Positions 11,113-23,202 of a stretch of DNA of 64,000 nt are shown here, piece by piece (position 1 is the first letter of the stretch; every line of letters begins with the position of its first letter). The stretch is from Oscheius onirici. Lineage: Eukaryota; Nematoda; Chromadorea; Rhabditida; Rhabditidae. The notes under the pieces were generated by a model. That model saw nothing but the letters and a program-made list of their open reading frames with translations. It ran no database searches and was not told the origin of the DNA. The stretch spans positions 8,320,398 through 8,384,397 of the forward strand of contig OW051469.1 in the NCBI GenBank assembly GCA_932521025.1, read 5' to 3'. Position numbers and translations under genes: made by a program.

Positions 11113-12459
11113 ATGAAAAACGTTGTCTTCAATCCTAAAAGAGTGGTACAAAATGAGCATTTGGAAGCTTAAAAGTTCCACTCAGGTCAACGTTTCTGTA
11201 CGGATAAGCTTTGTGATATGTTAAAGAACCCCTAGATTAACCATACTTTTGAGTTTAAATCATGTTTTCGCCTTAAATCGGTACGAAAGCCGCTTAATCA
11301 TGTTTTAGATTAAGATTATCATATAGACAACTTCATTCCACACATATTTCATCATCTAGAAAGCTTTCAATTCCGAAAACGTCCTCGCTCCTTGAGTCAG
11401 AGAGTTGATTAAATTTTCCTCTTAAACAGACACTGAACCGGCTCGAAATCCATTCCAAACACATGCCTCTGATTCACTCCCTCTAGCGACCAGAGAAATC
11501 CTAGCCCGTACTCTAACTCACTTAGGCAAATGAGCTCGGGCGCCAGCACAGATGACCCAATATATCGAGAGACGGGCCATTAGGAACCTTCTTGGACTGA
11601 ATTCTGTTTCCTCTGGAGAGAGAGGAAAGCAGAGATTAATCCGCTGCCTAGCAACTTGGTCTCTCTAGTCATTTTTCTCTCCGGGATCTGTTTCACCGCA
11701 TTTTTCTTAGGATTAAGCCAAAAACACTTCAAGGATCATTATAATTGTACCCTCTCGTGACTCTCTATATTAATGCCGAGCTTGTTTTTACGGACTACAA
11801 AAGACTACTGAGAGTGGATGAAACCAATAACAAGTCTGATTCAGTTTCTCAGTAAGATTTCGTCCTAGAAAACTCTCTCTCTCAGTCTCTCTGTCTCTGT
11901 TCCTCTCTGTCCCTCTGACTCTCTGATTCTGTCTCACTGTTCTCTGTTACTTCGCTCACACCTCCGTCAGATCACAGCTAAACCCAATCCTCAAAGCTAC
12001 TTCTCGGTTCATCTTGCCAATATGCAAGATTTCAATCCCAGATTCTGACGAAGGTGTTCCATATCAGTGGCGTGTTCGACTTGTTTACGCGTTCACTTTT
12101 TCCAATTAAAAATCTTCTAAACATTCCCCCTGTTTCTTTCCTGTCCCACAGCCGTCCTTTAATTAGTGTCATCAACAGCTCTAGCTCTCGGTGCTCATTT
12201 CCCCGGATTCAGAGACGCGTGACCCTGAAAGGCTTACGGTAGGAAGCCACGATTCCTGGAAGGCAATTATCACACTCTCCTCTTGCTCATCACAAGGCGG
12301 ATTTGACGCCATCTCCTTCATTTTCTCTCGATTTTAATTGTCCTTCTAGAAAGTTCTATTCATTCTGCTCAGGGCTTCTCTATATTCAAACATCTGCTGT
12401 TTCTTTAAATTCCATAAACAGTGCTTTACGAGATTTCAATGCTCTTTTTAGGGTGCCCG

Positions 12460-15400
12460 ATGCGGATAGCCCTTCTAGCCACCGTACTCTTTGCTGTACA
12501 GGCTAAGCACCTCCGTCACCGGGGTAAGCGCTACTTAAAAAAGATTTATATGATATTTTTAGGCCCTGTCATCGACCTTCGTGGAGCTGAGCAGCTCACA
12601 GCCACTATCCGAGAGGATGAGCTCGTCCTGAACACCGTTCCTGATCTGTCCATCGTCGCCGAAACTGGTATGTGACGAAAACGGCCTCGTAACATGGTTT
12701 TTTTGGCTTTGTAATGATCTAAAAAGTTGTAGATTTTGATCTTTTCTACAACTTTGCAGAACATCGCAAAGTCGAAAAACATCGCCTTGATTCTGAAAAT
12801 GACCGAATTACATATATTGTGTTTGTGGCGTTATTACGAAAGTTTAAATGCAAGACTCTCTCTCCGGGAAGGCTTGCTTTAGATAGCGCAGTGGCTAAGT
12901 ACTTCGACTGCGGCACAGACGACCCGTGTTCGATTCTGTCTCAAACATTTTTGCCTTCTCCTGTCTCTCAACCTTTTGCCATTTAACTGCCTTCTGATCG
13001 TTGACATTTATTTGGCAGGCCCCTTCCCCCGTTTCATGGCTCGTCAAGTAGCCTATTCATGTTTGTCTGCAATTCATCTCTGATCCCGAAAAGCTGGTCC
13101 AGCTGCTAATCATCCTGAATTTTGAAGTCTGTGTACTTCCTCTCGACTCGCGGCACTAATTACTCCACAAGTGTAAGAAGCGGATGTGTCCACGTGCCTA
13201 CGCAAGTCCCTAGAGGGAATGAAGGGGTCGCCGACTGGCTAACAAAGTCTGGAAGAATCTCAAAACAGGCCTGCGGCGTAAACAAGTGTCTCCTTTGAAT
13301 AGGCCCTATAACAAACTTGAGAGACGGGATGAGTACAGATTGAGCCAATTTGCAGGTCCTGTCTGCAAGTACATCTTGACTAATCCCGATGGAACCCATG
13401 TCCCCTTCTTGGCCGAGGTCGTCGACCGTTATAGTGGAGCAGCCGTCATCCGAGTCCAACAGGTCAACACACTCGACTGCAAGAAGGCCTCTTACTCTCT
13501 GAACGTGCAGGCTGTTCGCTGTGATGACGAGAACAACGTCAGCGAGCCGTGAGTCTATTTTCTTGTTTGTGAACAGACATCATTCATTTGATTGGAGGAG
13601 GAAGGGAAACAGGAACTGGAAGACAGAGAGACTGATACTGTAACCGAAAGAACCATCAAAATTCAGGGTCCCACTGAAGATTACGGTCAAGGATACCAAC
13701 AATCACTCTCCCGAATTCGACTCTCCCTGGTATGCCTTCCACATTGACGAAGGACGTATCCACAACGAAATTGCCCGTCTGAAGGCTACTGATGCTGATT
13801 GTGGCGATCCGTTTGGAGAGATCTGCGAGTACCGTATCACCAACGCCCTCAATGACCTGCCCTTCTCAATCTCGAACCAAGGAGTCCTGAAGAACACTGC
13901 CCCGCTGAATTATACTGCCACCAAGAGCTACATTTTGACCATAGTGGCCATTGATTGTGGCATGAGGGAAAGCAAGAGTGCCTTGGTCACAGTCCACGTC
14001 AATGAGGCCTGCGTTCCCGGCTTCCAGAAGATCAACGAGAGAATCGAGTTCAATCCAGGCAGCTCCGAGAAGAAACTTCTCTCCGAGGTTGAGACCAAAC
14101 TCTGTGAGAAGGAGAGCAAATGCGAGGTTGAGGCTGTTGAAGCTACTGTTGAACTGAAGACTTCCCACGTCAGCGGCTGTGCTCGTGACACACTCTTCGA
14201 CCCAGAGACTGTCAAAGACTGCGGTCTGAACCCGAATACTATCTCTCTCTTGCCGAAGACTGCTGACAAGGAGACCAGCTTCGACGGAGCTACCAATGCC
14301 ATCGTAGTTGATAACAAGAATCTCATTCCGGATCACTTTTCCCTCTCCTTCTCGATGAAACACCCGAAGGGAAGCAAAGAAGAACAGAACAACAAGCAGC
14401 ACATTCTCTGCGAGTCCGACGAGAGCACCATGAATCGTCATCACTTCTCCGTCTACGTTCGTCACTGTAAACTCGAATTGGTCTTGAGACGAGAGGCTGG
14501 AGCTGCTGCAGAATTCAAGGCTGCCGAGTGGAGATGGGCTGCTCCTGAGGTATGTCATAACCTCTGTTTCACTCATAACGAACAATTTTCAGGTCTGTGA
14601 CAATGAATGGCACTCTTATTCGCTTCTCTTCAACGGCGTCGATGATGTCAAGCTCGTTGTTGACGGACAGCTTTTCAGTGCCGATGAGCGCAATCCCGAA
14701 ATTTTGGACGACTGGCCGCTTCACAAGACTCTTGACATTGTAAGAATTTTTAGCAGCCTGACTGTGCGTCAATCTTCTGGTTACTGTAGTTACCGCAATT
14801 GCTTGACTTTCTGGTTACTGTAGGCTCCGTAACCTGAGTTGGTGCATATTCAATACCCCGTCTTCTAATGAACAGTCTCTTTTTCAGAAGACCAAGCTGG
14901 TCCTCGGCGCTTGCTGGCACGGCAGACAACAACAGTTTGCCCAGTTCTTCAGTGGTTCCCTCTCTGCTGTCAATCTCCTCACTGGAGTGACCGAGACTCC
15001 CGAATCGATCAAGTGTTCCCATCAGTGCAAGGAGAAGTTGACCGTCAGTGAGAAGGATCTGAAGAAGGATGACCATGTGACTCTCTCCGCCGATCATCAG
15101 ACTGTCACAATCCGAACCAGTTCAGTTGAACAGCTCCAGAATGTTCTGAAGACTGTCTCCTACTCGAACAGCAACGAGAAGACTGCCCTCGGACATCGTG
15201 CCTTTACTCTCACAGCTACGGCTAGCTGCAAGGATGGAAAAAAGCTCGAGATTCCGGCCAGCAAGGCCTACATCTTTGTCCAAAAGGAGACACTTCCGAG
15301 CATCGCCATTTCCGGATCCGCTCTCATCAGTGCCAATCAGCATCAGGTTAAGCTCGGAACACCAATGATCCCCGATCTGAAGATTACTGTCAGCAAGACT

Positions 15401-18400
15401 AACTCTGGTAAGTTCGACACAGAGAGACAAAGAGTACGAGATTCTTTCAGACGATGAGGTCCAGGACATCACTGCCGAAGCTAAGCTGGATTACTGTAAG
15501 GTTCACCTGAAGCCGTCTAGAGACATGGACCTGGAATATTTCTCCAGTCCTGCTTCGTTGATCGCCTCCATGGAAATTGACTTTGAGCACGACAAGGAGG
15601 TGAGAGAGACTGAGAGGAACAGACACAGACAGAGATACCTCTATACCATTAGGAACCGGTTACTGTAGCCGGTAGCCGACTGTATGTTACCGTAACCTGG
15701 AGATCCCAAGAGTTCGCAGTCTAATGTTCCAAACTTTTGACATTTCCGCGGGTCTAGAACCTGCCAGATTGCTGTTACAGTGACGCATACTGTAGCTGGA
15801 TAGACTTATTGTTCGTTACTGTAACCTATAGAGTAACAGGAGTTGGTGCGCAGTCTGCTGCGTCTTCCCATTTGGTTGTTCCCTAGACAGAACTTTGGCT
15901 GCTACCTGATCCCCATCTGTTTGCTCCCGATTTTTGCTCGATTTCCCAAAAGTACGAACTTTGCCCGGAATGTGGCGAAAGCAGCATCAATCGTACCCAC
16001 ACATTCCCCTCAGGGAGACTTCAACCGACTCTCTCCATCGGAAGCCCCTGCGGTCTCGTAAAAAATTTGAACGTTCAAAGCCATTTTTCGAGCTCACATA
16101 AGGAAGTTTTTTCAGGGAATCCTCTTGAGAGGCGAAGAGTCCGTCCAGAACTACCACCAGGTCCTGAACAAGGTTCACTACTTTAACACGCGTCCCGACA
16201 CCTATAGCAAGAGGATCTACTCGGTTCAGTGTGCCATGGCCAAGGGAAAAGTCATCAGCAACGAATTCGTCGTCACGGTGAGTCTAGGAGACGGGCATTT
16301 TCAATCAGAGCGGCTATTTTGGGAGGGAAAAGGAACGGGGCAGCTTAGAAGAGAGCGCAACTTCAAGCCCTCATTTGAGGCTTAACATGGATTTTAAGTT
16401 TTTCGATGTTCTCAAAAGTTGTAGAGCAGATCAAAATCTACAACTTTTCAGAACATTGTTAAGCTGTAAAATTGCTTTTTAAGCACGAAAGCTCACAGTA
16501 AATACCGGGAACACTTTTGATCATCAGTAGAGAAAGGACGACGGTCGTCCCCTCTCTGATCCCAACCCTCATTCCAGTTTATAACTATTACCCTCTCGCA
16601 GATTACTTTCCACAATTGCCTGTTCTCCAGAACTCAAGTGAGCATATATTGGCACGCCGAGTGTGGCGCTTAATTGCCGAGGGCCGCTCGGGCCACGGCT
16701 TGGGGGTGGTCGGAATCGATGTCTCAGCCTCTGGGCACAGGAGCGGGAACTCTCTTTCTCGCCCTGTCAATTGGCGCAATTACCCCCGGGGCTACAATCT
16801 TAATCTCTCATTTGGCTCAGCGAAGGGATAAGAACGCCCCCTCTTCTTTTTTGGCATTGCCATAATCAGTCTCTTCTCTCTCCCGGTCTCGCTTTTTCAT
16901 TAGCCCTCATTCGAGGCCGAGACCGCTTTCAACAGACTCTCACACGAACGCCCCCGAAATTGATTCTCTTTCCAACCATGTCAAAATGGGTCCAGCTTCA
17001 TGTTTTGCAAAGGGCTCCGTGATGATTCCGTCTCACGCTATGTGTTCATAATATAGTAGCGGCAGCTTGATCTGTAGTAGTCACTCTATTCAGCTTTAAT
17101 GACGCGTTGAATTTGGATCATAGTGGCAAATTTTAGACAAACTTGAAAAGAACTTCAAATTGGCCAGAAAGTCATCTCGTACCGCTTTAACTTTGTCGTC
17201 ATGGCAAACCTATTTTTTCAGTTCCAAAACATATTTTCGCTAATGTGATGTTCTGAAAAGTTGTAGCTCTCGATCTGGGCAACAACTTTCTAGAACATTG
17301 CAAAGCAGAAAAATCACTTCCTCGACCAGAAACAGTGCTCTGATTCAGCTGTTTTTTGACGTTACTAGCACCTAGATGCCCATTGTTTTAGTACTCGACA
17401 AAATTCCGCCCCAAACATTTCCATTATGGCGCAGTCGGTAAGAGTCCGGGCTGGTGTTCGCCGGACTCAGGGTTAGTTCTATTTCTGGTGCAAAAATTTT
17501 TGTCATTTTCAAGACTCTTGGAAACGACTTTTTTGTATAACGATTTCTCTTTTCTTTCTCTTTTCCATAACCAGCATTACCTAGAATTAGGTCTCTCTGA
17601 TTTCCATTTTCCTCTCAAAACATTCATGTGTCTATAAGCCATAAATCACAGTCCTTATGTGTGTCTCGCGGCTCGCTATAATAGCAGTATCATGTCTCTT
17701 TCTCCGAGTCTGGTGCCCATTACGTTGGCCTCGAGAATGCGGCACAACATGGCTAGGCCAATTTGCTGCCAGGGGGATATGCGATACCAAACGACCCTTA
17801 CTCTTTTTTACCTCGAGGAGGACAAGAATCTTCGGGCTAAAAGCCGTGAATCTAATTTACACGTCTGAGATTCTTTTTAGATGACGATCACCCCCGCTCC
17901 GGAGGAGACTCCGTCGCCCTCGATCTCAGCCGAAGACCCTCTGGACATGATGGAGAGACACTTTGAGCCCGCCTTTGACCAGCTCGGAAATTCCAGACTT
18001 CAGAACATTCTAGAGATGGATCTGCCCAGCAGGCCAAAGGCTCTGATGAGTCACCATGGTTATGATGTCGGACAGGGAGCCATTGCTGGTCAGTTTTGGC
18101 TCTTTTCAGAGCCAGTTGGTGTCAGACAATCAAGGCAGAGAGACAGAAGATCAGAGCAGAAAAAGCGTTCCTTCAATGGACACTAATAGGGTCACTGTTT
18201 TGAAGTAGCCAGTCGCTTTTTGGTCTCTTGGGACAGAGAGAGAGACAGAGACTAATCTTACCTCTTTCAGGCGGAGCAGTTGCCGTCGTTGTGGTCATCT
18301 GTGTCGGCTTCCTCCTGGTCCTTCTCGTTGTCGGTGTCCTGAAGATGAGAGATGTCCCCAGTCCGAAGAGGAGGAAGAACCGTCGTCAAGACGACGGTCT

Positions 18401-19148
18401 CCATTGGGACGACAGCGGCATGAACATTACCATCAACCCGCTGGACGATGTGGAAAAGAGCGGAGCTGAAGTCGACTTCTCCGATGAAGAAGAGGACGAC
18501 GAGAGCTCAGACAACGACTCGGAATGTTCCTTCCGCGATGAGGATGTTTCTGACGATGAGGAGGCCACAGAGGTTGGTTCTTGTTCTAAAGTTTGACTGT
18601 CCGCCAGTTTATGAAGCGTTATATTTGCCACAAATTACAGTAACCCGCAACAGCCATAGTCAAAGCTGATTTTGTGCCTATTGACTCCTATTGTTTGATA
18701 CGCAAATAGGCGTCTAAGTACCGTAACCTAAAAGAGTTGGTGCGCAGCCGGTTCCCGATGCTACCGTTCCATCCTGAGCTTCAAAACTGCGCGCCAACTC
18801 TTGTTTCTTTAGCGAGATACGGTAGCGCGTTATCAGATGGTGCTGCCGTACCGTGAAAGTTTCAGTAGCTTGATGCACGGTCCTAGAGTTGGTACGCAGT
18901 TTGATCCGTAAATTTATAAGAATCCGTATTCTGACCCATCCATTCCTCTGGAAAGCAAATAGAGTTGAGTTGGTGCGCAGTCTAAAAGACACTGTAATCA
19001 GCAAAGTTACAAAAATAAAATTTCCAAAAACCTGACCTATAATCCTCCAAATTTCCAGGTTCTGCCCCACTTGGACGGCCCACGAAATGGCCTGGAATGG
19101 GATGACGAGGCTGCTTTGACTCCAAACACGCGTTCCTACCGGGTCTAA
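12460..19148 (+). CDS. casy-1: Calsyntenin (neuronal cadherin-like transmembrane protein)
   Basis: Calsyntenin is a type I neuronal membrane protein that links vesicles to kinesin-1 and acts in synaptic function and memory. The ATG follows a trans-splice-like CTCTTTTTAG by nine bases. A signal peptide (RIALLATVLFAVQA) comes first. Cadherin repeats follow, with LKITVKDTNNHSPEF and KATDADCGDPFGEICEYRI as calcium-binding signatures, then a laminin-G-like domain (FSLSFSMKHPKG, VCDNEWHSYSLLFNG, LVLGACWHG, FSGSLSAVNL). The last extracellular part ends near EDPLDMMERHFEP. A transmembrane helix (GGAVAVVVVICVGFLLVLLV) at 18271-18340 is followed by a basic stop-transfer and an acidic tail. Two kinesin-light-chain-binding motifs are visible, HWDDSGMNITINPLD and LEWDDEAALT. 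Exons run 12460-12522, 12563-12666, 13352-13549 and so on to 19059-19148, all in phase. Repeats fill the introns at 12667-13351 and 16279-17880. Confidence 0.93.
12713..12770. repeat. Dispersed palindrome family copy in a calsyntenin intron
   Basis: AATGATCTAAAAAGTTGTAG, ATTTTGATCTTTT, CTACAACTTTGCAGAACATC. AAAGTTGTAG and CTACAACTTT pair perfectly. A tRNA-like sequence follows 110 bases downstream in the same orientation. Confidence 0.75.
12879..12955 (+). repeat. tRNA-like sequence in a calsyntenin intron
   Basis: TAGATAGCGCAGTGGCTAAG resembles an A box and GTGTTCGATTCTG a B box at tRNA-like spacing. The acceptor stem does not close. It follows the palindrome at 12713 by about 110 bases, the same arrangement as at 17246/17423. 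Confidence 0.5.
16404..16460. repeat. Dispersed palindrome family copy in a calsyntenin intron
   Basis: CGATGTTCTCAAAAGTTGTAG, AGCAGATCAAAAT, CTACAACTTTTCAGAACATTG. The arms form a stem of about 20 bp (ATGTTCTxAAAAGTTGTAG with CTACAACTTTTCAGAACAT), one of the best conserved copies. Confidence 0.8.
17246..17305. repeat. Dispersed palindrome family copy in a calsyntenin intron
   Basis: TGATGTTCTGAAAAGTTGTAG, CTCTCGATCTGGG, CAACAACTTTCTAGAACATTG. The stem is nearly complete and the loop again contains CGATC. Confidence 0.8.
17423..17490 (+). repeat. tRNA-like sequence in a calsyntenin intron
   Basis: ATTATGGCGCAGTCGGTAAG resembles an A box. GAGTCCGGGCTGGTGTTCGC and CGGACTC form a clear anticodon-arm-like stem (GAGTCCG/CGGACTC), and GGGTTAGTTCTATTTCTGG is a weak B box. 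The palindrome at 17246 lies about 120 bases upstream. Confidence 0.45.
18715..18985. repeat. Cluster of GAGTTGGTGCGCAGTC repeats in the last calsyntenin intron
   Basis: AGAGTTGGTGCGCAGCC (18731), its reverse complement GCGCGCCAACTCTTG (18788), AGAGTTGGTACGCAGTT (18892) and GAGTTGGTGCGCAGTCT (18967) lie within 270 bases, mixed with TACCGTAACC and ATACGGTAG. Further copies occur at about 15840, 26741, 63088 and 63166. The function is unknown. Confidence 0.65.
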
Positions 19149-20352
19149 AACTCCATCCCAGTGTATCTATCTACTCTCCTCTCATTAGCCCCGTTGTGAA
19201 TAACATGGTTGTGTTTTCCCCATGAAAGATATCTATTTGATATGTGTTGACCGACTCTCTCTCTTCTTACCAGTATAAGCATTGATAATCCATGACTAAC
19301 CACTTCCTTTCCTCTCAATCTAGATACCATATTGTACGATGTTTCTCTACAGAATAAACTCAGTCAAACAAGCCTCTGTTCTCAGTGATTGGTTTCAGAT
19401 CGGAGAGTGACGGAGGGATAAAAAAGTCGGTTCCAGTTGCGGTTGACAGAGTCGACAAAAACCGTGACAGCGTCGAAATAAATCAGTTTCATTAGTGTTT
19501 CTATGAACTTATCAGTCACAACTTTAGCCGACCCACAACTCTTACAGAAAGGTTTTGGAACCACTTTTGCCTTCAGCCGTTTTAGACAGACGTTCCAGTT
19601 ATGACACTACTATAAAACTGTACTTCTGTTAGTAGAAAGGCTTCCCATTGTATGTAGCCATCTCCCGGATTTACCAGGGTATACCGAACACTCAGCAGAG
19701 AAAACTTTCGTAATACCGTGTGCAAAAGGGTCCCAACAGGGAAGGTAATTTTGGGTTACTGTAGTGATCTTTTTTTTGAACAGACTATACCTCACGTCGT
19801 GATCAATTTGATTCTTTACATCTGTTGTGCCAATTCCGTCATTATTCAGCAGAAAAAAGTATCGACAAAACAGACAGTTGCGATTGTTTATCAATGGCAA
19901 CAAACTAAAAATTTCCTAGAACAATTGTTTGGGTGCTTACACTCATAGTCCGCGCTAGAAATGGTCTTCTCCGCCTTTTTTATTCACACTTTTAGTTTCA
20001 TAAAAGTTTCGCCCAAGAGAGCTGGCATTTTGAACGAGCATTAAACTGTTACACTCTCGTGGTCAAGGCACCTCCTGGGCACAACAAACGCCGGGGGAGT
20101 CTCCTCAGCTGTTCTCTCTTTGTCTCCGAACTTATTTCATTCTGCCTTTTGCCTCAGAACTTTAAAATTATGCCATCTTTGACCCGTGGGCCGCAAGTCA
20201 ACGTAAACTTGCTTTCAGTCCAAAAAAAAACTACAATTCTGGAAGAAACAAACTATAAGCCAACTTTTTAGTCTCAAAAACAATAGAGTAAACAGTTCGA
20301 TAAAACGGCCAACTTTCTTTCTCCAAAACAACAATTTTAAGTTTCTTTTAGA
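19149..20352. other. Intergenic region between calsyntenin and gcs-1
   Basis: AGAATAAACTC near 19350 could be the calsyntenin polyadenylation signal. GAACAGACTATA at 19780 matches one end of the foldback at 60736-60922, but I see no partner end. No conserved reading frame is evident. TTTCTTTTAG at 20342-20351 abuts the gcs-1 start and looks like a trans-splice acceptor. Confidence 0.5.
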
Positions 20353-22663
20353 ATGGTTCTTCTGGCCGAAAATCAAAAACTATTGAGCTGGACAGAGATT
20401 CAAAAGTACAAGGATTACGTGAAGGTGAGCTTCTTGTAACTATTCTTCAGTCACGCTTTAGGAACACGGAGTCACTCAGTTTCTTCATCTTTTTGAAAAG
20501 GAAAAGAATCGAACGGATCCCTTCAAATGGGGAGATGAGACAGAGTATACTATAGTCAAGTTTAATGACGAGAAAAAGAGGGTGAGTCAGTTGTAGGGAA
20601 ACCGTCCCGAACTCTGAGTTACTGAACTGACCAGACTCCAGTAATTTTCTTCTAAAAATTCCAGGTCTTCGTATCCATCAGATCAGACGACTTGATAGCT
20701 GAACTGGACAAGGAAAAGTCTGCCTTTGCCGACATTGGTGGCTCCCATTGGGTGCCTGAAGTGACCCGTTTTCAAATAGAAAGCACGCCTGGTGTTCCCT
20801 TCGAAGGTGACTCTCTGACCCCTTCCCTTACACTCGAAATTTAGGCTATCTCGACTGTTTTCGGACGGTGGAAGCAAACATGGCTTCCCGAAGGGAACAG
20901 GTCAGAAAACATTTGAAACCCGACGAGACTATCATCTCCTTCTCTTTTCCCTCGGTTGGAGTTCAGGAGTTTACTTTCCCGCCAACCTATCCTCATCCAA
21001 CCACTACTCATGGTAGTATCTTCGTCTCTGACGAAGTTATACACTCTGGTTACCACCACGTGACTCAGATCTTTCGAGAGCGGAGAGGAGACAAATTTTG
21101 CATCAATGTTCCAGTCTTCAAAGACGAGCAGACGACCAGTCCTCATACTGTAGGTTACTGTCTGATTTGGAGAAGAAGGAAACTTTAGGAAGACCTATCA
21201 GGGTATGGAACTGAAAAAGATGTTAAGAATGCGAAAAAGGATCATATCTATATGGATCATTTTGCTAGTGGGATCAGTTGTTGTTGTCTACAGGTGAGAG
21301 ACTGAGAGTCAGAAACAGTCGGACTGTCTACCACAGTCTTTCAGGTCACTTTCCAAGCCATCGACTTCAAAGACGCCAAGCACATTTATGACCAAATGAT
21401 GCCACTGACACCGATCGTGATGGCTCTCTCTGCCGCAACGCCCATCTATCGTTCTACTCTTTCCGATGTGGATGCTCGTTGGAATGTGATTGCTGAAGCC
21501 GTCGATGAAAGAACACCGGAAGAACGAGGTCTGAGGGAAAATGGCCAGCAAAGGCTTCCTCATCGTTTTGGAACATCTGAGAACTACATCTCGACAGAGG
21601 GAGAGAAATACAATGACATTGAATTATCTTATCAAGAGAAAACTTTCAAGTTTGATCACATTTCAGTCCTTTCAAAAAAATCGTTTTCAGAAGACTGGTG
21701 GAGAAGGGTCACGAAGAGGCTTTCGCCAAGTTTGTTGCCAACATTATGCTCCGCGACCCTCTCCAACTGACCGAAGGACGAATTGAACTGGACGACGAGA
21801 AAGATTTCCTTCATTGTGACACTCTATTCTGTTCCGTCTGGAACAATCTCCGATTCAAACCGCCCCCTTCCAGTGACCCAAGTACCGGTTGGAGAGTCGA
21901 GTTCCGACCGACGGAGATTCAGTTGACCGACTTTGAAAATGCCGCCTTCTGCTGTTTTCTGGTTCTCTGCAACAGACTCATCACCTGTTTCAAGATCAAC
22001 ACTCTGATTCCTGTCTCAATGGTTGTGGAGAATATGAAGAGGGCTCAGGAGAGAGATGCGGTTCTGGAGCAAAAGTTCTTCTTCCGGTGGGTTACTGTAC
22101 TTTTTGTAGGGTTCTTTTGATCTAGCTAGTCAAGATTTCTAGTCACTTGATTTGACTGCAGTGAGATCCTGATTGAACAAGCAGACTCTTCAGAAAGAAT
22201 CTCCTTGACGGTGGAGCAGCTCAAGTCGTGGAAATGACTGTGAATGAGATCATTAACGGAAGCAAAGACGGTTTCCCTGGGCTCATCCTAATGATTCACG
22301 AGTTTCTGGACAAGATAGACCCCGATGTAAAGATCCGAATTCGTCTGGATGAGTACCTGGATCTCATTTCGGTAAGATTTTCCTCAAAAAGAGAACAATT
22401 CAGTTCAGAAACGAGCTTCTGGAGAACTAATGACGACAGCTAGATGGATACGGGACTTTGTTCGGAAGCATCCTTCTTACAAGATGGACAGTCGAGTTCC
22501 TGATGAGACTATCTATGATCTGGTCAAGAAGGTAAGAGAATTGAGAAAGTTTTTGACAGAGGATTTCCAGATGGACGACATATCTATGGGACGGTACGAG
22601 TGTAAGGAGTTGTTCGGAATTCACCGGTTCAAGATTAACAGACTGAGGGAGGATGAGAATTAG
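20353..22663 (+). CDS. gcs-1: Glutamate-cysteine ligase catalytic subunit
   Basis: This enzyme joins glutamate and cysteine with ATP, the rate-limiting step of glutathione synthesis in the cytosol; in C. elegans it is a classic SKN-1 stress target. The ATG follows TTTCTTTTAG directly. The N-terminus [20 protein letters not shown] and the metal/substrate motif [13 protein letters not shown] match the family. Further landmarks are [16 protein letters not shown], the conserved [52 protein letters not shown] and [20 protein letters not shown]. The C-terminal part uses an intron (about 22090-22191) that joins FFFR to [10 protein letters not shown], then [13 protein letters not shown] and [19 protein letters not shown]. 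All exons appear open. The part from 21712 on is duplicated in inverted orientation at 33649-34600. The length of roughly 640 residues fits the family. Confidence 0.93.
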
Positions 22664-22757
22664 GAAACTATGGGAAGTAAGAACGAATAAAGAGTTCTTC
22701 AAATCTCTCTATCCTGTCTTAAGAACAAAAGAACATACCCGAATATACAATCTTTAC

Positions 22758-23202
22758 TTATATTTTCCTTTTCGTCTTGTTGCTTTCTCCCACCTTCTCG
22801 CAACTCTTCGGCTTCGATGGCGGCATGAAGGCCTTCATGCCGGAGACGATGGCAGAGACGATACTGACCAGGAACCCGAGACCACAGCCTCCTAGCAGAC
22901 CGTAGAAGAGAATGTCGTTCTTCTTCGTCTCTTCTTGGCCAGTCGTCGAATTGAGATTTCCACTGTCGGTCACAAGAGTCGTCGATGGACCGTCTTCCGT
23001 AGTCGGCACTGTCAAGTTTCCAGTCGTGGCCTTTGTAGTCTTGTTCGTCTTTTGTGCTGCGGTACCCTCTGTTGAGCCATTGAGAATAGTAGCCGATGAA
23101 TGGACTGAAGAGCAGGCCACAAGAATCAGCAGAAGGGAAACTGAAGTAGATCTACTTGAGGGAAAAGGTGGGAGGAGACGAACCTTTGTTACCGGGCCAC
23201 AT
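22758..23202 (-). CDS. Small Thr-rich single-pass membrane protein, copy 1
   Basis: Two exons separated by a 52-base intron (23141-23192) encode 130 residues. Exon 1 gives only M-W-P and one base. Splicing to exon 2 creates the signal peptide MWPVSLLLILVACSSVHSSA, which an exon 2 start would lack. The ectodomain of about 65 residues is rich in Thr and Ser, with N-glycosylation sequons NGS, NKT, NLT and NST, so it looks mucin-like. A transmembrane helix (ILFYGLLGGCGLGFLVSIVS) and a short basic tail ending KTKRKI follow. I do not recognise the family. It lies tail to tail with gcs-1, about 95 bases from its stop codon. Copies 2 and 3 lie at 33110 and 34671. Confidence 0.7.

Larger units (their letters stand above)
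4514..12459. other. Gene-poor region with dispersed repeats
   Basis: About 8 kb without a gene that I can recognise. It holds two tRNA-like sequences, hairpin repeats near 4945, 8678 and 11052, a degenerate tandem repeat at 5885-6125, a foldback at 8034-8173, a duplicated 55-bp segment at 9960-10070 (CTTATCGACC...CAACTCTTG...GCCTCAGG, twice) and pyrimidine-rich simple repeats at 10430-10520 and 11870-11940. Open frames at 6900-7059 (plus; ITESLARQLPEKIVSEP) and 9597-9839 (minus; 80 codons) are uncertain. The end of this stretch should contain the calsyntenin promoter. Confidence 0.5.

Noticed and set aside
13866-14585. The 239-codon minus-strand frame
   Set aside because: It is the antisense shadow of calsyntenin coding exons with strong codon bias.
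4709-17490. Functional tRNA genes at 4709, 5112 (minus), 12879 and 17423
   Set aside because: A and B boxes are visible but none forms a seven-base acceptor stem and the anticodon arms are irregular.
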